Positions 17,535-26,046 of a DNA stretch of 64,000 nucleotides are shown here, piece by piece. The notes under the pieces are model-generated. The model did no database searches. It was not told the DNA's origin and saw nothing but the letters and a program-made list of their open reading frames with translations. Location of the stretch: NCBI RefSeq assembly GCF_004770895.1, contig NZ_RQHS01000005.1, positions 434,001 to 498,000 of the forward strand. Direction: 5' to 3'. Origin of the DNA: Leptospira dzoumogneensis (GTDB lineage Bacteria > Spirochaetota > Leptospiria > Leptospirales > Leptospiraceae). How positions within the stretch are numbered: position 1 is the stretch's first letter; every line of letters begins with the position of its first letter. A program made the translations under genes and the position numbers.

Positions 17535-17986
17535 ACCAGCTCCTTGCTTTACTTAAGCCAGAGACTGTAATTTTTGAAATAGAAGGTTCCTCTAAGGAAG
17601 AAGTGATCAATCAACTTCTCCAAAAGGCCGTCGACTCTACGCTAATCGCAAGAGACGATAGGGATCTTGTGTACGAATCTCTCATGGCGAGAGAAAAATC
17701 CATGTCAACAGGTATCGGAAGCGGGGTAGCAATCCCGCATTGTTCGGTCAATCTGGTGGATGAGCTTAAATGTGTGATGGGTCTCTCTCGAAAGGGAATC
17801 GATTTTGATGCAATCGACCATCTTCCCGTTCATATTTTTATTCTTCTAATCGTTCCCAAATCCAAATTCCAAGAACATATCAAAACCCTGGCGCAGATCG
17901 CGAAAACCCTCAACGTAAAAGAGGATCGCGAAAAACTGATCCTTTCCAAAAATTTCGAAGAGATCCGGAAAGCTTTCTCCGCGTGA
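17531..17986 (+). CDS. ptsN: PTS EIIA component, nitrogen-regulatory PtsN type
   Basis: The 151-residue EIIA domain has the phosphorylatable His70 in GSGVAIPHCS, preceded by ARExSMSTGIG, as in PtsN and fructose-type EIIA. PtsN proteins act as phosphorylation-dependent regulators (for example of K+ transport), not as sugar carriers. The ATG at 17531 overlaps the stop of the RnfD-like gene. The ABC permease gene starts 12 bases after it. It is thus embedded in a transport/energy operon with no EIIB or EIIC. The product could regulate one of the membrane neighbours, but this is inference. Confidence 0.9.
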   Translation: MNQLLALLKPETVIFEIEGSSKEEVINQLLQKAVDSTLIARDDRDLVYESLMAREKSMSTGIGSGVAIPHCSVNLVDELKCVMGLSRKGIDFDAIDHLPVHIFILLIVPKSKFQEHIKTLAQIAKTLNVKEDREKLILSKNFEEIRKAFSA

Positions 17987-17998
17987 GAGGGTGGAAGT

Positions 17999-18901
17999 TT
18001 GTTAGAAGAAGCGAAACGCTTTTTGATCTTTGCGGTTTTTCTTTCCGCGATTTCAGTATTTTTCTCCCAACTCAGATCTCTAAATAAGGAATTTTTGGAG
18101 GCGGATTCAGGCATCCAAGTCCAGGATTCAGTGGAGATATCGACTAATACTAGTTTTACGAAAGAATATCTTCAGTTCTGGAAAGGGCTTATTCGTTTCG
18201 ATATGGGAGAAACTGAATCCGGAGATCCTGTCCTTTCTCATATTCTCTCCAGATTTTGGCCCACATTACATTTAGCAGGATTTGCAGTTTTAACAGGTAC
18301 ATTCTTCTCCGTTTTTCTGGCCTTGGTTTCTTTACTTCCACGTTTCGGTTTCTTGGGAGAAGTTTTCGGATTTATCAGCCAGCTCATCTTATCTACTCCT
18401 GTATTCGTAGTTTCCGTATTTCTATTGGTGTTTTTTTTTCTAATACTCGGATGGCTTCCTCCTGGAGGTTATGAACCTGGAAATACAGCTTACGTGATCT
18501 TGCCTGGAATTGCATTGGGATCTAGAGTATTTGCCAGGCTTTTTATTTTTGCCCACCAATTGGCCGGGACCGAAAAAAAATCCGCTTATACAAACGTTTT
18601 GAAAGCCAGAGGATATTCGGAAAATCGAATATTATTTAGGCATATTCTGCTGAAAGTTTCGCCCGTACTTCTTATCTTGATCTTATTGGATCTAAGTTCT
18701 TTGCTTTCAGGTGCAATCGTAGTAGAGGAGATCTTTTTCTTTCCTGGTATAGGAAAATCAATGTACCATGCGATCCGGACTATGGATTCTGCATTACTTT
18801 CCGCACTTTTATTTTATAGCGGGACAGTGTTTTATATTTTGACCAGAGTTTCTGAAAGAGTAAGAGATAGTCTTTTGGGTTGGGAGGCAGGCGCCGCTTG
18901 A
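17999..18901 (+). CDS. ABC transporter permease, OppB/DppB type
   Basis: The 300-residue membrane protein has an N-terminal helix and five C-terminal helices, with the EAA-like loop ARGYSENRILFRHILLKVSP (about 202-221) that contacts the ATPase, followed by GAIVVEEIFFFPGIGKSMYHAI, the typical ending of OppB/DppB permeases. Such proteins import peptides or nickel with a paired OppC. The TTG at 17999 has GGTGGAAG just upstream. Its stop overlaps the next start (TTGA). No ATPase or binding protein gene is next to it. Confidence 0.92.
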   Translation: MLEEAKRFLIFAVFLSAISVFFSQLRSLNKEFLEADSGIQVQDSVEISTNTSFTKEYLQFWKGLIRFDMGETESGDPVLSHILSRFWPTLHLAGFAVLTGTFFSVFLALVSLLPRFGFLGEVFGFISQLILSTPVFVVSVFLLVFFFLILGWLPPGGYEPGNTAYVILPGIALGSRVFARLFIFAHQLAGTEKKSAYTNVLKARGYSENRILFRHILLKVSPVLLILILLDLSSLLSGAIVVEEIFFFPGIGKSMYHAIRTMDSALLSALLFYSGTVFYILTRVSERVRDSLLGWEAGAA

Positions 18902-19668
18902 AAACTCTAAACCTGCTTCGTTATGGCACAATCTCTCTATATCTAGTTTTAGTAATATTCGGGATATTATTCAAACCCGCTCCTACCGATTTAAATTTAA
19001 AGGAATCTTTTCTTCCTCCTTCTTTTGATTTTCCGTTTGGTAAAGATAGATTGGGAAGAGATGTGTTCTCCATGTTTGCATATGGAAGTTTAGCGACTTT
19101 CTTATTTGCATTTCCTGCAAGAGTTTTTACGTTAGCAGTGGCTTCTTTGATCGGTTTGGCTTCTTATACTAGTCCATTTTTTAAGAAGAACGTATTTTCT
19201 CCTTTATCTTCCGTCTTTGTTTCTCTTCCTTCTCTACTTTTAGCATTACTCGTAGTCCAAGTTTTTGGAGCTGGGCCGATCCCTTTATTTTTAGCAATCG
19301 TTCTGGGAGATTGGGCACAAGCTTATGAAACAGTTCGAGCTAAAATAGACGAGGTAAGCACAAGTGGATATGCATTGGCTGCCTCTTGTTTCGGTGCAAG
19401 TAAGTCTTATATTTTTAGGGCGCATCTTCTGCCCCAAGCGTTCCAAATATTAAGAGTACTTTTGTTTACAGGACTTCCTGCCGTAGTAATGACTCTTGCA
19501 ATATTCGGATTTTTAGGAATTTCAGCGGGCGGAGAAGTATTCGGTCCGGGCCTTGGAGAACAAATTGCGTTTTCCAAAGATTACGCACAGAATGCTCCTT
19601 GGTCTTTGGTGTTCCCTACATTGGGAATTTTAGGTTTAGTAATGACTGTGGGAGGAAAACGTTCTTGA
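18898..19668 (+). CDS. ABC transporter permease, OppC/DppC type
   Basis: The 256-residue permease has the OppC-type PFGKDRLGRDVFSMFAYGS motif near residue 45 and an EAA loop YALAASCFGASKSYIFRAHLLPQ. I chose the TTG at 18898, which overlaps the OppB stop as TTGA with GGGAGG about 10 bases upstream; a TTG at 18880 is possible. It pairs with the OppB-type gene to form the membrane channel. ATPases (OppD/F) and a binding protein must come from elsewhere. Its own stop again overlaps the next gene's TTG. Confidence 0.9.
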   Translation: MKTLNLLRYGTISLYLVLVIFGILFKPAPTDLNLKESFLPPSFDFPFGKDRLGRDVFSMFAYGSLATFLFAFPARVFTLAVASLIGLASYTSPFFKKNVFSPLSSVFVSLPSLLLALLVVQVFGAGPIPLFLAIVLGDWAQAYETVRAKIDEVSTSGYALAASCFGASKSYIFRAHLLPQAFQILRVLLFTGLPAVVMTLAIFGFLGISAGGEVFGPGLGEQIAFSKDYAQNAPWSLVFPTLGILGLVMTVGGKRS

Positions 19669-21293
19669 AACTATTATTCTTCCGAAAATTATCCGCCTTC
19701 GTTTTACTCATCTGTTTGTCTCCATTATTTGTCGGAATTCCAACGTATGCGATAGACGAGTATTATCGTTTTCCTGAATATTCTTCTCCTGAAAAGCTGC
19801 AGTTCGAGAAGGAAAGAAAACTTTGTATTTTCCCTCTTCGGAATTTAACGGGAGATACTTCTCTGGATTTTTATTCTTCCGGTTATGCCTCCGTTCTATA
19901 TTCCGGCTTAAAATCCTTAGTTCAGATCTATGACGAATCTTTGATCCCAAAGTCCATCCAGTATGCTTTTGGTCCGAATCCTTCCGGTGTTACTTCCAAT
20001 CTAAGAGAAGGAGAATGGGATTATGCAGGGCTTGAGAAATTAAAGAAAGGAGAACTTTCTTTAAACGTATCCAAAGATCCTAGATATTTAGTTTTAAAAG
20101 TCCAACCTTACGAATCGGAAACCGCTCCTGACGAGGGTTTTCTCATCCCAATCTCCAGGAAATACGACTGTTTTTATTCTACTTACGGAGAATTTGAGAA
20201 GAAGGGAGAAGAGATCCGAATTAATATCCGAATGAGATCTTCTAAAGACGGGTCTAAAAAAGAATTTTCTCATAAAACGAGCGTTAGGCGATCCTATCAG
20301 GAATTTGGTCCGATTATAGAAGAGATCCGAAAAACACTTTTGGGGAAACATACTAAAACTCTTTCCGTTAAAACGGGAAACCAATATGATTCACTCGTAT
20401 TTTTGGATGGGAATTATATAGGTAAAACTCCTTTAAAAAGAAATGATGTTCTATCCGGGATCCATGATATTCGTATCACTAAAAACGGATATTCGGATTG
20501 GTCGGGTCAGGTTGATCTGAGGGAATCCTCTAAAGATCTGGATATTGTATTAGAAAAAGATAAAAAAGAAGGTTTTATCTCCGCCGATTCAGATCCTCAA
20601 GGTGCCAAAGTATATTTAGGTTCCGAATATTTAGGAGTTACTCCGCTCGTAAAAGTTCCGGTCAAAGTCGGCTGGAATAGATTGAGATTCGTTTTGGCTG
20701 ATCATGTGGATCAATTCAAAGGAGTGGAGATCAAAAAAGGAGAAGTATCCGAGATCAAGGCCAAGCTGAAAGAAGGTGAATCCGTTTCTTATTATAGAAA
20801 TAAGAAATATTTATTCTTGGATCATACCTATGATGATTTCGCGATCTATTCACTTTACGGAAGTTTGTTCTTTTACGCAGGGTATTATTATTTCAATTTA
20901 AGAGCGGATCAGGCTTTAGAAAACGCAAGGCCAATGGTACAGATCACGAATTTTGTGACTCTTCAGGAATTGCAGCAGTCTTCTCCAAATGTGCAGACAT
21001 TCGCACTTTCGTATTTTTATCAGGAAAGTATCTATAACGATGCTAAGAATAAGTCCGACTATTTCAGATCTATCTCCGGAAGATTCGGAAAACACCAAGG
21101 GATCCAAGGCGGACTCATGTTGTACGGGATCGGCACGATGTTGATCTTATCTGCGACTTTTTATGCTCTAGGATTGGATTCCGAAACCTTGGAAGTAGGA
21201 GTGGCGCCTGTCAAAACTATGCCTACATTCGTAAGAGGTATAGAAGGGCAGTATGAAACTGAATCTTACGCGAAGTTTAATATGAGATTTTGA
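19665..21293 (+). CDS. Secreted or periplasmic PEGA-domain protein
   Basis: Starting at the TTG 19665 (TTGA overlap with the permease stop), the 542-residue protein has a signal peptide (KLLFFRKLSAFVLLICLSPLF...TYA). A domain of about 200 residues follows, with KLCIFPLRNLTGDTSLDFYSSG resembling the N-terminal fold of GTP/TolB-like assembly proteins. Two PEGA repeats are at about 236-300 (VFLDGNYIGKTPL) and 303-365 (AKVYLGSEYLGVTPL). Two hydrophobic segments lie near the C-terminus. PEGA domains bind surface or wall polymers. It closes the operon that begins at 15219. Confidence 0.85.
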   Translation: MKLLFFRKLSAFVLLICLSPLFVGIPTYAIDEYYRFPEYSSPEKLQFEKERKLCIFPLRNLTGDTSLDFYSSGYASVLYSGLKSLVQIYDESLIPKSIQYAFGPNPSGVTSNLREGEWDYAGLEKLKKGELSLNVSKDPRYLVLKVQPYESETAPDEGFLIPISRKYDCFYSTYGEFEKKGEEIRINIRMRSSKDGSKKEFSHKTSVRRSYQEFGPIIEEIRKTLLGKHTKTLSVKTGNQYDSLVFLDGNYIGKTPLKRNDVLSGIHDIRITKNGYSDWSGQVDLRESSKDLDIVLEKDKKEGFISADSDPQGAKVYLGSEYLGVTPLVKVPVKVGWNRLRFVLADHVDQFKGVEIKKGEVSEIKAKLKEGESVSYYRNKKYLFLDHTYDDFAIYSLYGSLFFYAGYYYFNLRADQALENARPMVQITNFVTLQELQQSSPNVQTFALSYFYQESIYNDAKNKSDYFRSISGRFGKHQGIQGGLMLYGIGTMLILSATFYALGLDSETLEVGVAPVKTMPTFVRGIEGQYETESYAKFNMRF

Positions 21294-21342
21294 TATATTC
21301 ATAATAAGATTATAAAAATAAAAAAGAAACCGGAAACGGCCT

Positions 21343-21396
21343 ATGAACTTGGGAATATCAAGACTTCCTGCAACGGGACGAGCAGGTAATGTATGA
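21343..21396 (+). CDS. Possible 17-residue leader peptide overlapping the VOC gene start
   Basis: An ATG at 21343 opens a 17-codon frame (MNLGISRLPATGRAGNV). Its TGA overlaps the ATG of the VOC gene as ATGA at 21393-21396. A GGAAACGG stretch lies upstream. The overlap suggests translational coupling, but the frame is short enough to arise by chance. Confidence 0.25.
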   Translation: MNLGISRLPATGRAGNV

Positions 21397-21764
21397 ATGA
21401 AACTTCTTTAAAGACGGTGGAAATTAAAGTATTTCTACCCGCAAAAAATTTCGAAATTTCCAAAAGATTCTACGAGGAGATAGGATTCACTAAAAGATCC
21501 GAAGGCGGAGGAGTCGCATACTTCTGTGTGGATCATTGCAGTTTTCTCCTCCAGGATTTTTATAACCAAGAACTGGCCGAAAATCTAATGATACATCTTT
21601 TGGTAGAAGATGTATATGCTTGGCATAAAACTTTAAAAAGTAAAAATATAGAAGATAAGTTTCAGGTAAAATTAACGGACCCGGAAGAACAGCCTTGGAA
21701 GATGATCGATTTTATTCTAATGGATCCTTCCGGAGTTCTCTGGCGTATAGGACAGAATATTTAG
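21393..21764 (+). CDS. VOC-superfamily protein (glyoxalase/bleomycin-resistance fold)
   Basis: The 123-residue protein shows the paired beta-alpha-beta-beta-beta modules of the vicinal oxygen chelate fold: EIKVFLPAKNFEISKRFYEEIGFTKRSEGGGVAYFCVDHCSFLLQDF, then MIHLLVEDVYAWHKTL and WKMIDFILMDPSGVLWRIGQN. The WK(M)IDFILMDPSGVLWRI ending is typical. Members include lyases, dioxygenases and resistance proteins, and substrate cannot be told. It has its own gap of 99 bases after the PEGA gene and converges on folC. Confidence 0.85.
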   Translation: MNETSLKTVEIKVFLPAKNFEISKRFYEEIGFTKRSEGGGVAYFCVDHCSFLLQDFYNQELAENLMIHLLVEDVYAWHKTLKSKNIEDKFQVKLTDPEEQPWKMIDFILMDPSGVLWRIGQNI

Positions 21765-21798
21765 AACTTATTTCGTAAAACAATCCAGAAGTTCGATT

Positions 21799-23004
21799 CT
21801 AAGTTTTAAGATAAGAATATAATCTAAAACTTCCTAAAACTAAGATCCCATCTTCATTGCCGGAAGGTTTTAAAATTTCAGAGAGCTTTTCCGGAAGGAT
21901 AGAATAAGATCCATATCCTTCCGGAAGTTTGAATTCTTTTGAATCTAAAAAATACAAATTTGACTTTTGGGTTTTTGTATAATCCAAAAGTTTTTCCGCC
22001 ATGGATTCTCCTTCTTTGTCCGGTAAAAATCCGGCTATGATTGAAAATCTTTTATCAGGAAATGCAGAAGATAAGGATGAAAGTGTGACTTTGATCGCAT
22101 CCGGATTATGAGCAGGATCGAATACGACCATTGGAGAATCAGAGATGATCTCTAATCTACCGGGTGGACGGCGCAGCGGTCTGGTAATTGCGTTTTCCGT
22201 TCTTTCGATCCGGATCTTATTTTTAGAGATGATCTCTTCTAATCTATGAACAATAAACTTTACGTATTGTTGATTATGGTCCAGATAAGATCTTCCTTCC
22301 GGCAAAGAAGGATACAGATATAATTCCAAATTTTTTTCGGAACAAAATTCTTTAAGTATTTTTAATAGAGAAGGTTCCGGTTCTAACGCGAATACTGTCT
22401 TAGTTCTTTCGGTCACGATCCCAAGTTTTTCTCTTAAAATTGCTTCTTTTGTATTTCCTAAGACCGCCTTATGATCTTCTCCGATAGCGCAAACGACGAG
22501 TACATCCGGATCCGAGAGTTTTGTGGCGTCTAATCTTCCCCCTAAGCCTGCTTCGTATACTTGGACAGAAATATCCTTTTTCTCGAATAAAACAAAAGAT
22601 CCTAGAGTAAACCACTCGAACCAAGATAGAAAAGAAAGCTCTTCTGCTGAACTTTCCGTGAATAGTATATTAGAGATCTCTTTTAGATCTTCTTCATTTA
22701 TCGGATCAAAATTCGGGCTAAGACGGATCCTTTCTTTTGGGTCGAATAGATGGGGAGAAGTATATAAGCCAGTTCTGTACCCTAAGTTCGAAAAACTTCC
22801 CGCTAAAAAATGAGAAACGGAACCTTTTCCGTTTGTTCCTACTACGGAGATCCTAAGCCTTTCTTTTTTCCTGTTTCTCCAACCGTGAAAATCTATAAGA
22901 TTACGGAATGGATCCAGGGAATAATCCCCAAATACGTTAAAATTCCTGGTCTTCTCTAAATTGGTTAATTTGGATCCGAATTCTAAAAAATCTGGGTGAG
23001 ACAT
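21799..23004 (-). CDS. folC: Bifunctional folylpolyglutamate synthase/dihydrofolate synthase
   Basis: FolC adds glutamate to dihydropteroate and to tetrahydrofolate. The 401-residue protein has the Mur-ligase-type P-loop VVGTNGKGSVSHFL (56-62 core), YTSPHLFDPKERIRLS after it, the EAGLGGRLDATKL motif, and the C-terminal VVFDPAHNPDAI motif. Length and motif order match the family. aroE lies 22 bases upstream on the same strand, so the two are probably cotranscribed. Confidence 0.95.
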   Translation of the reverse strand: MSHPDFLEFGSKLTNLEKTRNFNVFGDYSLDPFRNLIDFHGWRNRKKERLRISVVGTNGKGSVSHFLAGSFSNLGYRTGLYTSPHLFDPKERIRLSPNFDPINEEDLKEISNILFTESSAEELSFLSWFEWFTLGSFVLFEKKDISVQVYEAGLGGRLDATKLSDPDVLVVCAIGEDHKAVLGNTKEAILREKLGIVTERTKTVFALEPEPSLLKILKEFCSEKNLELYLYPSLPEGRSYLDHNQQYVKFIVHRLEEIISKNKIRIERTENAITRPLRRPPGRLEIISDSPMVVFDPAHNPDAIKVTLSSLSSAFPDKRFSIIAGFLPDKEGESMAEKLLDYTKTQKSNLYFLDSKEFKLPEGYGSYSILPEKLSEILKPSGNEDGILVLGSFRLYSYLKT

Positions 23005-23026
23005 TTAAAACTTTCTAATATTCTTC

Positions 23027-23893
23027 TCAGGCGTATCCAAGCGCTTTTAGCAGTCTGGATCTTCCTTTTTGGATCAGTTCGGGACTTAAACTCACACCTG
23101 TGAATAATCTGAATTGTTCCACCGCTTGGTAAAGGAGCATTTCTGTTCCCGGCACAACCTTTACACCCTTCTTCTTAGCCCCTAAAACCAAAATGGTTTC
23201 CAAAGGATTATAAACAATATCGAATAAAACTTGTCCTTCTCTAAAACAAGACTCCGAGACGGCAGGCCCCGGATCTTTTCCTTTCATTCCTAGAGGAGTT
23301 GTGTGAATGATGAGCGAATATTCTGAGAAATTCTTTTGTACTTCGTTTAGATCAGAAGATTGTATCTTAGCGGAAGAAATATTAGAAAGTAATCCGATCA
23401 ATTCTTCGGAAGTTTTGGAATTTCTTGCCGCAATAGTAAGATCTTTCACTCCCGCTTCTTGTAATAAAGTGAAAGAAATTCCTCTAGCGCTTCCTCCACT
23501 TCCGATCAATAACACTTTTCCTTTTAAACTTTCCGGAAAAGATTCTTGGATAGATCTGACTGCACCGATCCCGTCCGTATTATGCGCGCTAATCGATCCG
23601 TTCTCAAAAACTAAAGTATTACTTGCTTTAACTGTTTGGGAAGTCTGGTCCGTTTTATCTGCGAGAAAAAATGCAGTTTCCTTATGAGGAATTGTGACCG
23701 ACAAACCTCTGACTCCGAACTTGGACAAAGAAAGAAGTTCCTTTTTTTCCAAAGTTTCCACTGGAAAAACCAAATAGCCGCAGTCCAGACTCAGGTCTTC
23801 ATACCAAGAGCTATGCAGCAAAGGCGATAAGGTATGAGATAAGGGGTGACCTACGATCCCGAAGTATTTTGAGCTGTCTCGAAAGATTTTCAA
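23027..23893 (-). CDS. aroE: Shikimate dehydrogenase (NADP+)
   Basis: This enzyme reduces 3-dehydroshikimate in aromatic amino acid synthesis. The 288 residues carry GHPLSHTLSP (shikimate binding), the catalytic Lys71 in VTIPHKE, Asp107 in HNTDGIGAVRS, and the NADP-binding loop GSGGSARGI at about 132-140. The C-terminal GTEMLLYQAVEQFRLFTG is also typical. It precedes folC in a two-gene unit and diverges from a small membrane protein gene. Confidence 0.96.
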   Translation of the reverse strand: MKIFRDSSKYFGIVGHPLSHTLSPLLHSSWYEDLSLDCGYLVFPVETLEKKELLSLSKFGVRGLSVTIPHKETAFFLADKTDQTSQTVKASNTLVFENGSISAHNTDGIGAVRSIQESFPESLKGKVLLIGSGGSARGISFTLLQEAGVKDLTIAARNSKTSEELIGLLSNISSAKIQSSDLNEVQKNFSEYSLIIHTTPLGMKGKDPGPAVSESCFREGQVLFDIVYNPLETILVLGAKKKGVKVVPGTEMLLYQAVEQFRLFTGVSLSPELIQKGRSRLLKALGYA

Positions 23894-23959
23894 TGGGTCC
23901 CGCTTCTTTTTTACTAAAATTCTCGACTTTATCCGAAAACCCGGAAAACCTGTAATCAG

Positions 23960-24352
23960 ATGGGAATCCTGGCCTCGCTCAACGATTTTCTCCCTTTACT
24001 CGGCACTCAACCCTTTTTAGTTTTAGCTTCTTCTTCGGGTTGGTGGACGACATTCACGGATATACTGTTCGTTCTTTCTATTAGCGGCGGTTTAGCCTGG
24101 TATTTTTATTATTATAAAAGAAAGGATCTTTTAGGCGGATACTGGGTGGCGTTTTTAGTCGCCATTCTGGGATCTCTGATCATTCTTTCTATTTTCCAAG
24201 ACCTGATCCGAGAAGTGGTGTATTGGTTAATCTCACCAAAGATCGGGATCTACCAGGTTGCAAATGTGAATTTGATCGCGGTGATCTTGGGCGGATACTC
24301 CATGCTCTATATCATGAACCGTATCAATCATAACAAAGAACGCAGAGATTAA
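23960..24352 (+). CDS. Small membrane protein of unknown function
   Basis: The 130-residue protein has four hydrophobic segments (about 12-24, 29-48, 60-82 and 98-118), a YYYKRK basic loop and a basic C-terminus (NRINHNKERRD). No motif identifies a family. It diverges from aroE with 66 bases between the starts. A GC-rich repeat follows it, and there is no cotranscribed neighbour. Confidence 0.7.
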   Translation: MGILASLNDFLPLLGTQPFLVLASSSGWWTTFTDILFVLSISGGLAWYFYYYKRKDLLGGYWVAFLVAILGSLIILSIFQDLIREVVYWLISPKIGIYQVANVNLIAVILGGYSMLYIMNRINHNKERRD

Positions 24353-24359
24353 TTTAAGG

Positions 24360-24460
24360 GCGACTCACTCGCTTTGCTCGTGATCGCGCTGCTACGTGCT
24401 GCGCGTTCGCTCCGGTCCTTCGGACTTCCACTTCGCATCGCTGTCGCGTACTAAAGACAA
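24360..24460. repeat. GC-rich intergenic repeat-like sequence
   Basis: The gap between two genes holds a GC-rich block with iterated TCGC/GCGC elements and a small GTCC-TTC-GGAC hairpin near 24416-24426. Composition differs sharply from the flanking AT-rich genes. I see no open frame of interest and no T-run. It resembles short dispersed repeats of leptospiral genomes by memory only. Confidence 0.55.
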
Positions 24461-24491
24461 AAACACTACTATAGAGTGTAAATTCCCGGTT

Positions 24492-25265
24492 TTAGTTATC
24501 GTTCTTTTTATTTTTTTCCGCCAAAGACATTTCGAATACTTTGGTGTACTTTAGAAAATTATAATAGAAGCCCATAATCGCGAGGATTAGTCCTCTTCTG
24601 CCGTCCAAAAATCCTAGTCTTACAAAATACATCCAAAAGGATTTGTATCCTGCTTCTAAAAGAGCTAAGAATAATCCGCTGCGTTTTCCTTTTCCGAATT
24701 TTTCAGTGGCTGCGAGTTCGGAGTATCTATTGATAAAGCTGACATGATCGAATAGGTTTTCGTACGAATAATGGAAGACCGGATGTTTTAACTTCTTTCT
24801 TTTTCCGGACAATTCCACCGCTTCATGGACCTTTCCGCCTACAAACTTTCCTTTGGATTTTAAGAATAGTCTGGCTCTATAATTCGGATACCAGCCTCCG
24901 TGTCGGATCCATTTTCCCATGTACATCGTAAGTCTTGGGATGATGAATCCGTCTTCTTCCGGTTCTCCATTCTTAAATAAACTTTTGATCTCTTCTTTTA
25001 GGCCTGGAGAAAGTTCTTCGTCCGCATCCAGAGTGAGTATCCAAGGATTTTCAGCTAAAGAGATTACATGATTCTTTTGGGAAACGTAATCGTCGAATTT
25101 CCGTAGAACTACTTTGGCTCCCTTCTTCTTTGCGATACTTTCGGTTTTATCCTTGGAACCGGAATCCAATACTATGATCTCGTTTACGAAATCAAGAGAA
25201 GACAGACATCTTTCGATATTATCTTCTTCGTTTAATGTGATGATACAGGCTGAGATTGGTAACAT
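24492..25265 (-). CDS. Glycosyltransferase family 2, LPS core WaaE/KdtX-like
   Basis: The 257-residue protein starts MLPISACIITLNEEDNIERCLSSL, with VLDSGSKDKT and the metal-binding WILTLDADEEL motif near residue 80. It has the GGWYPNYRARLFLKSKGKFVGGKVHEA region typical of WaaE-type glucosyltransferases that add a sugar to the LPS inner core. A hydrophobic C-terminal part suggests membrane association. The ATG at 25265 overlaps the upstream TGA (TGATG). Coupling to a GHKL ATPase gene is unusual for such an enzyme. Confidence 0.9.
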   Translation of the reverse strand: MLPISACIITLNEEDNIERCLSSLDFVNEIIVLDSGSKDKTESIAKKKGAKVVLRKFDDYVSQKNHVISLAENPWILTLDADEELSPGLKEEIKSLFKNGEPEEDGFIIPRLTMYMGKWIRHGGWYPNYRARLFLKSKGKFVGGKVHEAVELSGKRKKLKHPVFHYSYENLFDHVSFINRYSELAATEKFGKGKRSGLFLALLEAGYKSFWMYFVRLGFLDGRRGLILAIMGFYYNFLKYTKVFEMSLAEKNKKNDN

Positions 25266-25957
25266 CAAGCGCGGGAAAAATCCTGGTCTCTTACGGATTT
25301 AAAATTAGACGAAAGAGGAACTTCCAATCTGGCGATGGTTACGTCTTTGCGGATGATGATCCTGAAAAAGGAAGGATCGATACCTTCTCCTTTTAGCATG
25401 ATTAATATCAGTGCGAGTCCCAATCCGGCTCCTTCCGTATTGTCGGCGTTATCTAAATAGAATTGGGCGATGTCTCCGTACTGCATTCCTTTTTCTAATT
25501 TTTCGCGGAGGGATTTTTCTTCTTCAATAGTAACCGGTGTATTGTTCGTGACTTCTACCCGAATTCCATCCATGGAATAGTCGAAAGTGATCAGACAAAA
25601 ATATCCCTTCTTTTTGGATTTGTTTCCGTATTCTTCCGCCATACTTTCGGAGAATAATTCCCTGTATTCGGAGACTCCTTTTTTGTACTGGATCGGATTT
25701 TCTATATCGTATCCTTTTTCCTCGAAGAAGATCCTTTTTTGATTTGCCTTGCAGGCGTTGATCGATAATTCTTTTACGATAGTGTAAATCGTTGGAACAA
25801 GGGTGGGATAAGTGACCTTATCCAAGATGAGCTCGATCGCTTGTTGGATATGTTCCTCGACCGATCTGGTGATCCGATGGGTCTTTAGAGAGAGGATTCT
25901 TCCGTCCTCCACCGTAAGCCGGATATTGTCTGATATATCCCGGATTTCCTGACCCAT
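25265..25957 (-). CDS. GHKL (histidine-kinase-like) ATPase without HisKA domain
   Basis: The 230-residue protein has an N box (IVKELSINACKANQKR, about 61-76), a G1-like MDGIRVEVTNN, and a G2 box TEGAGLGLALILI (about 176-188), the ATP-binding motifs of the HATPase_c fold. No dimerisation/phospho-acceptor domain, receiver or membrane segment is present. It could be a serine kinase of RsbW type or a degenerate histidine kinase. It is translationally coupled to the downstream GT2 gene. ATG 25957 is used, with the amidohydrolase-like gene diverging upstream. Confidence 0.8.
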   Translation of the reverse strand: MGQEIRDISDNIRLTVEDGRILSLKTHRITRSVEEHIQQAIELILDKVTYPTLVPTIYTIVKELSINACKANQKRIFFEEKGYDIENPIQYKKGVSEYRELFSESMAEEYGNKSKKKGYFCLITFDYSMDGIRVEVTNNTPVTIEEEKSLREKLEKGMQYGDIAQFYLDNADNTEGAGLGLALILIMLKGEGIDPSFFRIIIRKDVTIARLEVPLSSNFKSVRDQDFSRA

Positions 25958-26046
25958 TAACCTTGAACTTTTCGGAACTCGATTTGTTTGTCAAGAGACT
26001 CATTCTAATAGCTTTAAAAAAGGTCCGTTCTAATCCGGCCCGAATT

